DNA from: Allorhizobium ampelinum S4
GTDB lineage: Bacteria; Pseudomonadota; Alphaproteobacteria; Rhizobiales; Rhizobiaceae
Length of the DNA: 64,000 nucleotides
Reading direction: 5' to 3'
NCBI RefSeq assembly: GCF_000016285.1
Contig: NC_011988.1
Span: 248,001 to 312,000 of the forward strand
Positions 35,613 through 44,178 of this stretch are shown here, piece by piece; the stretch's first letter is position 1; the number at the start of each line of letters is the position of its first letter. Position numbers and translations under genes: made by a program. The notes beneath the pieces were generated by a model. That model was not told the DNA's origin. It did no database searches and saw only the letters and a program-made list of their open reading frames with translations.

Positions 35613-36487
35613 TTCAAGCCCCCCTGCAGGACGGCCCGCGCGCCTTTCAGCCGCAGCAGGAGCCAGGCCATAGCGCTTGCCGTTGCAAACAGCGCGATCA
35701 ACAGGCTCAACGCCAAGGCAGAGGCAAGCGGCCAGTCGAAGGCGGTGCCGAACAGGTTGTCGATCATCGCCATCGGGGTTGCGCCGGAGGTGCCGCCCAG
35801 CATGCTTGGTGTCAGCATGTCACCGGCGGCGAGCGCAAAGACCGCCAGCAGGCCGACAGCAAGGCCCGGCACCGTCAGCGGAAAGATCACCCTTGTGAAG
35901 GCATCGAACGGGCGGGCACCGAGGTCGCGGGCCGCTTCGATCAACCGCCGATCGATCAATTCCGCCGAAATCCAGATCGGTAACACCATAAAGGGCAGGC
36001 AATTGTAGAGAAGGACGAGATGGGTGGTGAAGGGCGAAAACAGCAGGAACTTGACCGGCTGATCGACCAGGCCAAGCCCCTTCAGCACCGCATTGACCAG
36101 CCCTTCGGAGCCGAGAACCACCCGCCAGGCATAGATGCGGACGATTTCGCCGGTATAAAGCGGCGTCAGCAATACGATCTGGGCAATGCCCTTCCAGGCG
36201 GTTGGTAGGCGGGCAATGGAAAGAGCGATGGGATAGCCGAGAATCGCGGCCAGAAATGCCGTTGCCAGCCCGGACAGGACCACCTTGCCGATCAACAGGG
36301 CAAAGACCGGATTGGACATCATCTGGCCCCAGCTGTGCAGGGAGAGATCCGGCACCATGACGAAAGCATCCAGATCCACTGTGAAGAGACTGAAGGCCAA
36401 CAACAGTAGAAGCGGCAAGAGACAGCCCAGAACCAGCAGCATTGAGACGGGAAGCGCCAGATGCGCGCGGCTGAGAACGAGCGTCAT
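35609..36487 (-). CDS. polyamine/putrescine-type ABC importer permease (PotB-like)
   Basis: About 292 residues from ATG 36487, which overlaps the ATPase stop (ATGA); a longer in-frame start lies inside the ATPase gene. Six or so hydrophobic segments; conserved LHSWGQMMSNPVFALL and the EAA loop IEAARDLGARPFDAFTRVIFP. Membrane partner of the PotC-like permease downstream. Confidence 0.92.
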   Translation of the reverse strand: MTLVLSRAHLALPVSMLLVLGCLLPLLLLLAFSLFTVDLDAFVMVPDLSLHSWGQMMSNPVFALLIGKVVLSGLATAFLAAILGYPIALSIARLPTAWKGIAQIVLLTPLYTGEIVRIYAWRVVLGSEGLVNAVLKGLGLVDQPVKFLLFSPFTTHLVLLYNCLPFMVLPIWISAELIDRRLIEAARDLGARPFDAFTRVIFPLTVPGLAVGLLAVFALAAGDMLTPSMLGGTSGATPMAMIDNLFGTAFDWPLASALALSLLIALFATASAMAWLLLRLKGARAVLQGGLK

Positions 36488-37590
36488 GATGCAAGCCTCG
36501 TGATGAAGCATGAAGCAGTGTCGAGCGCCATCGCGATTGTCGATCCTGGTTCCGCTGGCCGGTCGGCCATCAGCCGTACCGTTACGCCGGAAATATCTGC
36601 TTCGATCAGGTAGCGGTCGCCCTTGAAGACGACATGCCGAACCTTGGCGGAAAGAACAAGGCCGTGACCGTCCGCGTTGCCAAGCCGTAAATGCTCAGGC
36701 CGGATCACCAGGGCGGCGCGTTCGCCTTTCGCAAGACCATGGATGGCGGGAGCGGTGATGGTTCCAAGCGGCGTCCCGATGGTTGCCGTCTCCGTGTCTA
36801 GCGCCAGAACCTCACCCTCCACCAGGCTGGCCGAGCCGATGAAATCTGCCACGAACGTGTCGGCGGGTCGTGCATAAAGCGTGACCGGGTCGGCTTTCTG
36901 GGCGATGCGGCCCTTGTTCATCACCACGACGATATCCGACAGCGCAAAGGCTTCTTCCTGGTCATGGGTGACATAGACGAAAGCAATGCCGAGGCGGCGT
37001 TGCAGGTCTTTCAGCTCGATCTGCAGATGCCCGCGCATCTTGCGATCCAGTGCCGAAAGCGGCTCATCGAGCAGCAGCAGATGCGGCTCGGCGATGATGG
37101 CGCGGGCCACTGCCACCCTCTGCTGCTGGCCACCGGATAGCTGATGCGGATAGCGGCTGGTGAATTCGCCCATGTGAACGGCGTCCAACGCCCGCTTCAC
37201 ACGCGGTGCCGGGTCCTGCGCACCACGGCGCAGGGTGAGCGAAAAAGCGACATTCTCGAACACGGTCAGATGCGGAAACAGGGCGTAATTCTGGAACACC
37301 GTGTTCACCGGTCGCCGCTCCGGTGGCACGCCGGTGAGCGAGCGCCCGTCGAGCACCAGCGACCCGGCATCGGGAGTTTCAAACCCGCCGATCATCCGCA
37401 GGATCGTCGTTTTGCCGCAGCCCGAAGGTCCGAGAAAGGTGGTGAAGGCGCGTTCTGGAATGTCCAGATCCACGCCATCGACCGCACGGTTGCGGCCATA
37501 GGACTTGACGAGGCCCCTTGCGGACAAGAGCATCGGCAAACCGGTTCCGACATTTTTGTCCGTTGCTGTCGTATCCCATGCCTGCGTCAT
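36484..37590 (-). CDS. polyamine/putrescine-type ABC importer ATPase (PotA-like)
   Basis: 368 residues. Walker A GPSGCGKT at 54-61, Q-loop VFQNYALFPHLTV, signature LSGGQQQR, Walker B LLLLDEPLSALD, H-loop VTHDQEEAFAL, and a C-terminal TOBE domain with LVIRPEHLRLG. It begins three bases after the binding-protein stop and overlaps the PotB-like permease. Cytoplasmic energiser of this importer. Confidence 0.94.
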   Translation of the reverse strand: MTQAWDTTATDKNVGTGLPMLLSARGLVKSYGRNRAVDGVDLDIPERAFTTFLGPSGCGKTTILRMIGGFETPDAGSLVLDGRSLTGVPPERRPVNTVFQNYALFPHLTVFENVAFSLTLRRGAQDPAPRVKRALDAVHMGEFTSRYPHQLSGGQQQRVAVARAIIAEPHLLLLDEPLSALDRKMRGHLQIELKDLQRRLGIAFVYVTHDQEEAFALSDIVVVMNKGRIAQKADPVTLYARPADTFVADFIGSASLVEGEVLALDTETATIGTPLGTITAPAIHGLAKGERAALVIRPEHLRLGNADGHGLVLSAKVRHVVFKGDRYLIEADISGVTVRLMADRPAEPGSTIAMALDTASCFITRLAS

Positions 37591-37593
37591 GCC

Positions 37594-38676
37594 TCAGCTC
37601 GCCTTGACTTCGTTCCAGATTTTCAGCCAGTCGGAATAATTGGGCGGCGCCACCGGCCACATGAAGGATTTCATCACGTCCATATCGTCAACGAAGATCG
37701 TTGCCTGTTCCTCATGCGAAAGCTTGTCTCTGATGACGGAGGAGGTGGTGGCGTAATGGCCGATCCGTGCCACATCGGTGGAATAGCTCGGTCCAAGCAG
37801 ATAATTGATGAATTTATAGCCGATCTCGGTCTTTTCCGGTGAAAGATTGGCAGGCATGCCGAAGCAATCGCACCAGCCCATCACGCCAGCCTTCGGCTTG
37901 GCCATGCCCATTGGCAGCTTGGCCTGTAGCTCGTCATAAGGTACGCGCCAGGAGAAGGCGCAGGACACTTCGCCTGTGGCGAAGAGATTGGTGAGGTCGC
38001 CGATGGTCTGCCAATAGGTGCGCAGCAGCGGCTTCTGGGTAATCAGCAGTTTCTTCGCCTCGGCCAGTTCCTTGGCCTCCATCACGAACACTTTGTCACG
38101 CGGCACACCGGCAACCAGCCCGGCGATGGCGATGGATTCCAGGGCGTAATCGCGCATGGCGAGCTGGCCGGAATATTTCGCATCGAAGAGCGTGGTATAG
38201 TCCGGCTCCTTGTCGAACTTGTCCTTGCGGTAGACAATCGGGTTCAGGCCCCAGAGATAGGGAATGGCAAAGGTCTTGCCGGCCTCATCCATCACCTTCG
38301 GCGTGGATTTGAACACATCATACATCAGGCTGGCATTGGGAATTTTCGACAGGTCCAGCTCCTTCAGCAGGCCTGCCTTGATATAGCGCCAGCTGCCGTT
38401 CAGCGATGGGTTGATCATGTCCCAATCGGCGGCGGCCCCGGTTTTCAGCGCGGCAAACTGTGCATCTTCGCTGGAGAGATAGGAGAGTTTGACCTTGACG
38501 CCGGTTTCCTTTTCGAAGGCGGCGACATATTCGGGATGGCCGTTGGAGTCCCAGGTTGCCCAGACCATGTCGGAGACCGCAGCGCGTGCGATGCCCGCGT
38601 TTGAAACCACTCCTGCGGCAGCACCCGCCGCCATTCCCGCCAGCACGTCACGCCGTGTGATACCTGTCCGTTTCAT
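37594..38676 (-). CDS. polyamine-type ABC importer substrate-binding protein with Tat-like signal
   Basis: About 360 residues from ATG 38676, where the signal begins; an upstream in-frame start adds an implausible leader. The N terminus GITRRDVLAGMAAGAAAGVVSNAGIARA has a TRR motif plus hydrophobic core, consistent with twin-arginine export. The mature protein is a PotD-like family-1 binding protein (YVAAFEKETGVKVKLSY, AIPYLWGLNPIVYRKDKF, FCDCFGMPANLSP-like segment, YKFINYLLGPSYS). First gene after LysR in the minus operon. Ligand not identifiable by sequence; the linked enzymes suggest an N-containing, possibly cyclic compound. Confidence 0.92.
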   Translation of the reverse strand: MKRTGITRRDVLAGMAAGAAAGVVSNAGIARAAVSDMVWATWDSNGHPEYVAAFEKETGVKVKLSYLSSEDAQFAALKTGAAADWDMINPSLNGSWRYIKAGLLKELDLSKIPNASLMYDVFKSTPKVMDEAGKTFAIPYLWGLNPIVYRKDKFDKEPDYTTLFDAKYSGQLAMRDYALESIAIAGLVAGVPRDKVFVMEAKELAEAKKLLITQKPLLRTYWQTIGDLTNLFATGEVSCAFSWRVPYDELQAKLPMGMAKPKAGVMGWCDCFGMPANLSPEKTEIGYKFINYLLGPSYSTDVARIGHYATTSSVIRDKLSHEEQATIFVDDMDVMKSFMWPVAPPNYSDWLKIWNEVKAS

Positions 38677-38788
38677 GGAGCCCCATCCGGTTCTTGTTGC
38701 GATGAGGATAGTGTGCGGACTTTCGATCCAAACGGCCATAAGGCAAAGGCTATAGTGTCTATTGCCTTTGTTTGTGATGGGGCGGGTA

Positions 38789-39790
38789 TCAGCTTGGCTG
38801 CCAACTGGGCTGCATGTGGTGCATCGGTGGAAGAGGCAAGGGACCGGGGCGGTCGAGTGTTTGCATCTCGGCTGAGGCGTGTTTGATCATCCGGCGTAGC
38901 CACGCCTGGTCTGGCGCGTGATGTTTGCGGTCGTGCCAGAGCGTATAGAAATGCATCTGCCCCAATTCCACCGGAGCGTCCAGAACCGCAAAGGGGAAGG
39001 TTTGCGCCACCTGTTCGGCAAAGTGCCGTCCGGTGGTGAAGACGAGGTCAGAGCGGGCAAGGACGTAGGGCGCGATGGAATATTCCGGCACCGTGGCGCG
39101 GATATGCCGCTTGACGCCGAGATCACGCAATCGTCCGTCAATGGGGCTGAATTGCGCGTCACGCTCTGACGTCGGTGACAGATGGCTTTCCTCAAGATAT
39201 TCATCAAGCCGGATGCGATCCCGGCCCCGGCGGGCAAAACGGTGCGTGGATCTGACCATGCAGACGATATCGGTCTTCAGCATTGGCGCGATGCGCAGGT
39301 GTTCCGGCGGGTGGGGCCAATTGCCGATCACCGCATCGATCCGGCCCTCCGATAGTCCCGACAGCAGGTCATCCTGGGATGGCATTGGCGAGGCGTCGAT
39401 GGAAATACCGGGGGCCATATCGGTGATCGCGCCGATCAATTGCGGCATGAACACGGTGCCGAGACAATTGCTGGCAACAATGCGAAAATGTCGAACGGAT
39501 ACGGCGGGATCAAAAGCAGTCGGAGAGATCAGGTGGGTATCGATCCGACCGAGAATATCATTCATCGCCGAGCGCAGCGCTAGCCCTCGCTCGGTTGGCA
39601 CAAGCGCGCTGCCGGACCGCACCAGCAGCGGATCCTGGAAAATATCGCGTAGCCGCTTCAGCGAAAGGCTGACGGTCGGCTGCGCCTGGCCCAGCAGATC
39701 GGCAGTGCGCGATACGCTGCATTCCGTCAACAGCAAGCGCAGAGTGCGCATCAGACGGATATCAAGATTTGCATAGGCCTGCTCCGACAT
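38789..39790 (-). CDS. LysR-family transcriptional regulator
   Basis: 333 residues. N-terminal winged HTH (LDIRLMRTLRLLLTECSVSRTADLLGQAQPTVSLSLKRLRDIFQDPLLVR) and a type-2 periplasmic-binding-like effector domain (FRIVASNCLGTVFMPQLIGAITD). It is transcribed in the same direction as the importer operon, 112 bases upstream of the binding protein, so it is a likely regulator of that operon and perhaps of the facing plus-strand operon. The inducer is unknown. Confidence 0.92.
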   Translation of the reverse strand: MSEQAYANLDIRLMRTLRLLLTECSVSRTADLLGQAQPTVSLSLKRLRDIFQDPLLVRSGSALVPTERGLALRSAMNDILGRIDTHLISPTAFDPAVSVRHFRIVASNCLGTVFMPQLIGAITDMAPGISIDASPMPSQDDLLSGLSEGRIDAVIGNWPHPPEHLRIAPMLKTDIVCMVRSTHRFARRGRDRIRLDEYLEESHLSPTSERDAQFSPIDGRLRDLGVKRHIRATVPEYSIAPYVLARSDLVFTTGRHFAEQVAQTFPFAVLDAPVELGQMHFYTLWHDRKHHAPDQAWLRRMIKHASAEMQTLDRPGPLPLPPMHHMQPSWQPS

Positions 39791-39950
39791 GCTCGTACTC
39801 CTTTGGGGGTGAGTAACTTGATGAAAAGCATTTTCTATGCCAGTTGCTGACCTGGAAACTGGAGCGTTTTGGCTTTTGAGCTATTGTTTATGCGCGACAC
39901 AGCCGTCGCGAGCAAAGCTTCTAAAGGACACTTCGCGGCAATCTCACCCA

Positions 39951-42641
39951 CTATTCGAGGGTCTTCAGAACGGCTTGGGTTCGGCTTTTCACACCGAGCT
40001 TGGCAAAAATGTTCTTGGCGTGCGATTTCACGGTATTCAAATTGATATCGAGCCTGGTGGCGATTTCGCTGTTGGAAAGCCCCCACCGCATCAATTGCAG
40101 CACGTCGTCTTCCCGCTGCGTCAACTCGGTGAGGGAGCCACGCAGACTGAGCCGGGCCTCCTGCCTTTGCCCTCCGCCGGGGTTCGGAGACGCGGCAACG
40201 GGTGAAATGAAATCGCGCAAGATGCGCCGGGTGGCCATGGTGTCATCCTCAAGATCCGCAGGCTGCGTCTCCTCGGCCTCATGGGCGGGCGCAATAACCT
40301 TGGCGAGCGCTTCTGCCTGTCGCGCCATCAGAATACGGCCTTCCTGCCGCGCCCCTGCGGCAAGCGTCCGAAGCTTTTCTGCTGCGGCATCGATCTGTCC
40401 GGCATTGCGCAGGATTCTGGCCTCGACAATGCGAAATGGGTCCCATATCTGCCAGGCGGAAGAGGGAAACCGGTTGCGTGCCTCGGGCAATTGCAGCGAC
40501 AGCCGTTCCCATTCGCGGCGGCCCTCTGCGGGGCTGTTGAGACGAAAGGCCCTGTCGGCCCGCTCTATACCGAGCTGGAATTCGAGGCGAAAATCTTCCG
40601 CCTCATAGGCTCTCCTGCTGGCACGAACGAGAAGTGCCGTTGCCTCCTCGACCCGGCCAGTTATATCGAGAAGCCGCACGAGACCGGTTGTGGCAATCAG
40701 GATCCGTTCGCACAGCCCGGAAACATCCGTTGCCTTTTCAGCCGGGATCGCCCGTCGCCACAGGCGCTCGGCCTTTTCAAGATCATTGTCGTCATAGGCA
40801 ATCAGTCCCAAAAGCGCCGATGGCAGGGCGACCATGTAGGAGTGTTCCCCGAAATTCTGCTCGGCAATCGCCAGGGCTTCGACAATCACATGCCGGGCTT
40901 CCTGAAACAGCGCACGGGCGAGGTAGGACATGGCGGCAATGCAGCGGGAATGAATCCCGCCCCAATGGCAGGCCATGTCGTCATAGACACCATTTGCCCG
41001 CCATGTCAGCCGTTCCGCCAGATCCAGCTTGCCCAGATTGAAGGCGAAATAGCTGTGAATGGAGTCGAGGTCGACCTGTCCGAAGGCCAGCCGGTCAAGC
41101 TCTTTTCCGGCCAGTTGGGAGAGGTGAAAGCTTCCGACTGTGAAATCGCCGCCATAGGCACCGATAAGCGCCCGCATGAGATGGAGCCGTCCGCTGATAT
41201 CGAGACCCGTTCGGGCCGCGATGAGGGATACAGGACTATTCGGGTCGCTGGCTGCCGCCTCTATCGTCTGAAGGGTTTGTTCGGCTTGCAAGAAGCGGCG
41301 CATGTTGATGGACCGCCACACGTGCAGGAAAAGCAGCAGCGGCCTTTCCTCGCGGGCCTCTCGGGGCAGTTGCTGCATCCAGCGGGAATAGGTGTCGAAA
41401 CGGCCATGGCTGAGATAGTCGTACAGGCAATAGGTTTCGATCAATTCTGCCGCCCATTTGGACTGGCGCGCGAGAAAGGCATGACGGACGGCATCGACGG
41501 GCGAACCATTGTCGATGAACCATTGCGCGGCGCGGGCGTGAATGTCTTCGACAGCAGGCCGGTCGTCGCCATAAAGGCGGGTTTGCAGAAACTCCTGAAA
41601 CAGATGGTGATACTTGTACCACCGCTGCGTTCCCGGAAGCTCAACGACAAACAATTGGCTTTGCTCCAGGAAGGCCAGCATCCGGTCTCCGTCACGCTGA
41701 CCGGTCACGGCGTTGCAGAGGTCGGCATTCAGCGTTTCCAAGAGGGAGGTCTTGGCGAGGAAGTCGCAAACCTCGGCAGGCAGTCCGGCAATGACTTCCT
41801 CCAGGAAATAGTCGGCAAATGCGCGATGGCTTCCAGATGGCGCAGCGGCGACGAAATTGCCCGTCGCCCGCCCTGTAACCAGGGCTGCCAGCCGCAAGCC
41901 GACCGCCCAACCCTCGGTATGATCATGCATCTGGCGGCTTTCGTCTGCCGTCAAGGCGACATTGGAGGCGGTGCGAAAAAACGCCTCGGTCTCTTCCTCG
42001 CTGAAATGCAGGTCTTCCACGGCAATGTCGATCATCTCGCCGTTGGCCCGGTACCGGCCAACGGGTATGGCAGGCCGGTTGCGGCTGGCGAGCACGACGG
42101 TCAGGCTCGGCAAGCGGCTGGCGAGGATCGTATTGATCGCCTCGCCACCATCGCCGCCTTCGGCCAGATGGTAATCGTCGATAAACAAGGCCAGCGGCTG
42201 GCGGATGGATTGATCGGTGAGCAGAGCCGTCAAGCGTTGCAGCGCGTCGGCGCGATCAAGGGAGGGCAGATGATCGCGATTATCAGCGATCGATTGCTGA
42301 AGTGCCTGGAGCAGGCCCTCGGCGAAATTGAACGGATCTTTGTCGTCTTCGCTTGCCGAATACCAGACGGTCGAAAACCCGGCATCCGACAGGCTCCGAT
42401 GCCATTGGGCGAGAAGCGTGGTCTTGCCGGAGCCAGCCGGGGCATGGACGAGCGCCAGCCGGTGTTTGCTGAGAAGCTGCGACAGTCGCGTCAGGCGCGG
42501 ACGGTCGATCAGGCCTGTCGAAGCGCTGGGCGGCACAGATCGTCTGTTTAAAAGGCGCGTTCGTTGCACAGGTCCCCCCTGAAAATCATTGAGTTCGCTG
42601 AGCCTATCACTCTTTAGGGTGAGATTGAAAAATTTTAGCAT
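39951..42641 (-). CDS. MalT-like LuxR-family ATP-binding regulator
   Basis: About 896 residues. ATG 42641 is preferred because GAAGGGTGAG directly precedes it; ATG 42659 in frame would add six residues but has no ribosome-binding site. The N-terminal STAND-type ATPase shows a P-loop APAGSGKTTLLAQW, Walker B LALFIDDYH, and the MalT-like regions AVGLRLAAL and WYKYHHLFQEFLQTRL. The middle is a long helical TPR-like section. The C terminus is a LuxR-type HTH (LTQREDDVLQLMRWGLSNSEIATRLDINLNTVKSHAKNIFAKLGVKSRTQAV). MalT-type proteins bind ATP and an inducer, then activate. It diverges from the amidase/importer operon and probably activates it; the inverted repeat at 42616-42649 lies at its own start. 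Confidence 0.92.
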   Translation of the reverse strand: MLKFFNLTLKSDRLSELNDFQGGPVQRTRLLNRRSVPPSASTGLIDRPRLTRLSQLLSKHRLALVHAPAGSGKTTLLAQWHRSLSDAGFSTVWYSASEDDKDPFNFAEGLLQALQQSIADNRDHLPSLDRADALQRLTALLTDQSIRQPLALFIDDYHLAEGGDGGEAINTILASRLPSLTVVLASRNRPAIPVGRYRANGEMIDIAVEDLHFSEEETEAFFRTASNVALTADESRQMHDHTEGWAVGLRLAALVTGRATGNFVAAAPSGSHRAFADYFLEEVIAGLPAEVCDFLAKTSLLETLNADLCNAVTGQRDGDRMLAFLEQSQLFVVELPGTQRWYKYHHLFQEFLQTRLYGDDRPAVEDIHARAAQWFIDNGSPVDAVRHAFLARQSKWAAELIETYCLYDYLSHGRFDTYSRWMQQLPREAREERPLLLFLHVWRSINMRRFLQAEQTLQTIEAAASDPNSPVSLIAARTGLDISGRLHLMRALIGAYGGDFTVGSFHLSQLAGKELDRLAFGQVDLDSIHSYFAFNLGKLDLAERLTWRANGVYDDMACHWGGIHSRCIAAMSYLARALFQEARHVIVEALAIAEQNFGEHSYMVALPSALLGLIAYDDNDLEKAERLWRRAIPAEKATDVSGLCERILIATTGLVRLLDITGRVEEATALLVRASRRAYEAEDFRLEFQLGIERADRAFRLNSPAEGRREWERLSLQLPEARNRFPSSAWQIWDPFRIVEARILRNAGQIDAAAEKLRTLAAGARQEGRILMARQAEALAKVIAPAHEAEETQPADLEDDTMATRRILRDFISPVAASPNPGGGQRQEARLSLRGSLTELTQREDDVLQLMRWGLSNSEIATRLDINLNTVKSHAKNIFAKLGVKSRTQAVLKTLE

Positions 42642-42649
42642 CTCACCCT
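42616..42649. promoter_or_regulatory. 10-bp-arm perfect inverted repeat at the regulator start
   Basis: AGGGTGAGAT (42616-42625) faces ATCTCACCCT (42640-42649) across 14 AT-rich bases. The right arm, read on the minus strand, is the ribosome-binding region of the MalT-like gene (GGGTGAG next to ATG 42641), so the element could be an operator or an RNA hairpin that hides the start. It is about 70 bases from the amidase start on the other strand. Function inferred. Confidence 0.6.
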
Positions 42650-42716
42650 TCGGGATCATGCCAAAAATAAGTGCTGGCCGTATTTTTAGGCAACTTCGCC
42701 ATTGGAGACCGGAAAA

Positions 42717-44138
42717 TTGCAGTTAAGCGAATATCGAACCTATGATGCAACTGGATTGGCAGAGCTTGTTGCCAAGGGTGAGGTTCAGCCAACCGAACTG
42801 CTGGAAACCGCGCTTGCCGGCGTAGCGGCGACCAATCCTGCATTGAATGCCATTGTCGCAACATTCGAAGACGAGGCTCGCCGCTTCATAAAGGAAGAGC
42901 TGAAGGATGGCCCGTTCAAAGGCGTCCCTTTCGTTCTGAAGGACCTCACCGCGCATTATGCTGGACAGCCAACGGGTGCTGGATGGCCGCCTCGCGCCTC
43001 TGTTACGCCGCAGCAAGACAGCGAATTGGTGCGTCGCTTCAAGAAGGCCGGGCTTGTCACCTTTGCCAAGACAGCCGTGCCGGAGCTGGCCATGGACTGG
43101 ACGACCCGTTCGCGGGCGCATGGCGTCACCAATAATCCATGGAATCCGGGTCGCACGGCGGGGACGTCCAGCGGTGGCACCGCAGCGGCAGTTGCGGCGG
43201 GCATCGTGCCGATGGGTCACGGCAATGACGGCGGCGGTTCGATCCGTGTGCCATCCTCCGTCTGTGGATGTTTCGGCATGAAGCCAAGCCGGGGCCGCAA
43301 TCCGGTTGCGCCTGCGGGAAGCACCTGGCAGGGCATGCTGGTGGAACATGCGCTAACGCGGTCCGTCCGCGATAGCGCCGCCCTTCTGGATGCGACCGCC
43401 GGACCGCATAGAGGGCAATTCTTCAACAGTCCCGCAGGGGGGCAATTCGCTGCCGAGGTGGGACGCGATCCGGGCAAGCTGAGAATTGCCGTTTCGACCA
43501 GGGCACCCTATGGCGCAGAAACCCATGCCGATTGCAAGGCCGCGGTCGCTGAGACCGTCAAGCTGCTTGAGAGCCTGGGTCATCATTGCGAGCCTTTCGA
43601 TATCGACTTGCCTGATGACGGCTGGGATGCTTTTGAGACTTATATTCTCGCCGAATACGCAACCGACATGCGCCTTGAGGAAGGTGTCCTCGGGCGCAAG
43701 CTGACACAGGGTGATTTTCCGCAGATGCTGTGGGACATGATCGAGGCTGGAAACCGCATCAGCGCGGTCGGTGTCAATATCGCCACAACGCGCCTGCATG
43801 AGGTGGCCTCAGCCGTTTCCTCGACGTTTAAAACCTTCGATCTCTTCCTGTCGCCAACGCTTGCTCAACCCCCACTTCCGCATGAGGCTTTTCCGGCTTC
43901 GACTTCGATGCGCGGACACTATGCGTTTTATCTGTCGTGGATGCCTTATACGCATATCTTCAACGTCAATGGATCACCGGCCATGTCGGTGCCGCTCGTC
44001 TGGAACGACGAAGGCCTGCCGATCGGCGTTCAGTTTGCGGCTGCACCGACCGGCGAAGGTCTGTTGTTCAGGCTTGCCGCGCAGCTGGAGGCCGCTCGTC
44101 CATGGAGCAATCGGCGACCGCAGATTTCGGTCGCATGA
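42717..44138 (+). CDS. amidase signature family hydrolase
   Basis: About 473 residues. TTG 42717 is proposed as start because GGAG lies nine bases upstream; TTG 42702 is also in frame, and no ATG precedes the conserved part. The catalytic triad is K75 (PFVLKDLTA), S151 (AGTSSGGTAAAVAAG) and S175 (DGGGSIRVPSSVCG), with the typical 24-residue serine spacing. It resembles 6-aminohexanoate-cyclic-dimer hydrolase-like amidases. It stands directly upstream of a dipeptide-type importer (40-base gap), so it probably acts on the imported amide or peptide. No signal peptide, so cytoplasmic. Regulated presumably by the divergent MalT-like protein. Confidence 0.88.
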   Translation: MQLSEYRTYDATGLAELVAKGEVQPTELLETALAGVAATNPALNAIVATFEDEARRFIKEELKDGPFKGVPFVLKDLTAHYAGQPTGAGWPPRASVTPQQDSELVRRFKKAGLVTFAKTAVPELAMDWTTRSRAHGVTNNPWNPGRTAGTSSGGTAAAVAAGIVPMGHGNDGGGSIRVPSSVCGCFGMKPSRGRNPVAPAGSTWQGMLVEHALTRSVRDSAALLDATAGPHRGQFFNSPAGGQFAAEVGRDPGKLRIAVSTRAPYGAETHADCKAAVAETVKLLESLGHHCEPFDIDLPDDGWDAFETYILAEYATDMRLEEGVLGRKLTQGDFPQMLWDMIEAGNRISAVGVNIATTRLHEVASAVSSTFKTFDLFLSPTLAQPPLPHEAFPASTSMRGHYAFYLSWMPYTHIFNVNGSPAMSVPLVWNDEGLPIGVQFAAAPTGEGLLFRLAAQLEAARPWSNRRPQISVA

Positions 44139-44178
44139 AACTGAAACGCATAAAAATACAAAACAAAGGGAACGACGC

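Noticed and set aside
40281..42551. Long plus-strand open frame (about 756 codons) antisense to the MalT-like gene
   Set aside because: Composition is that of a GC-rich shadow frame and no domain is visible, whereas the minus strand has clear STAND and LuxR motifs.
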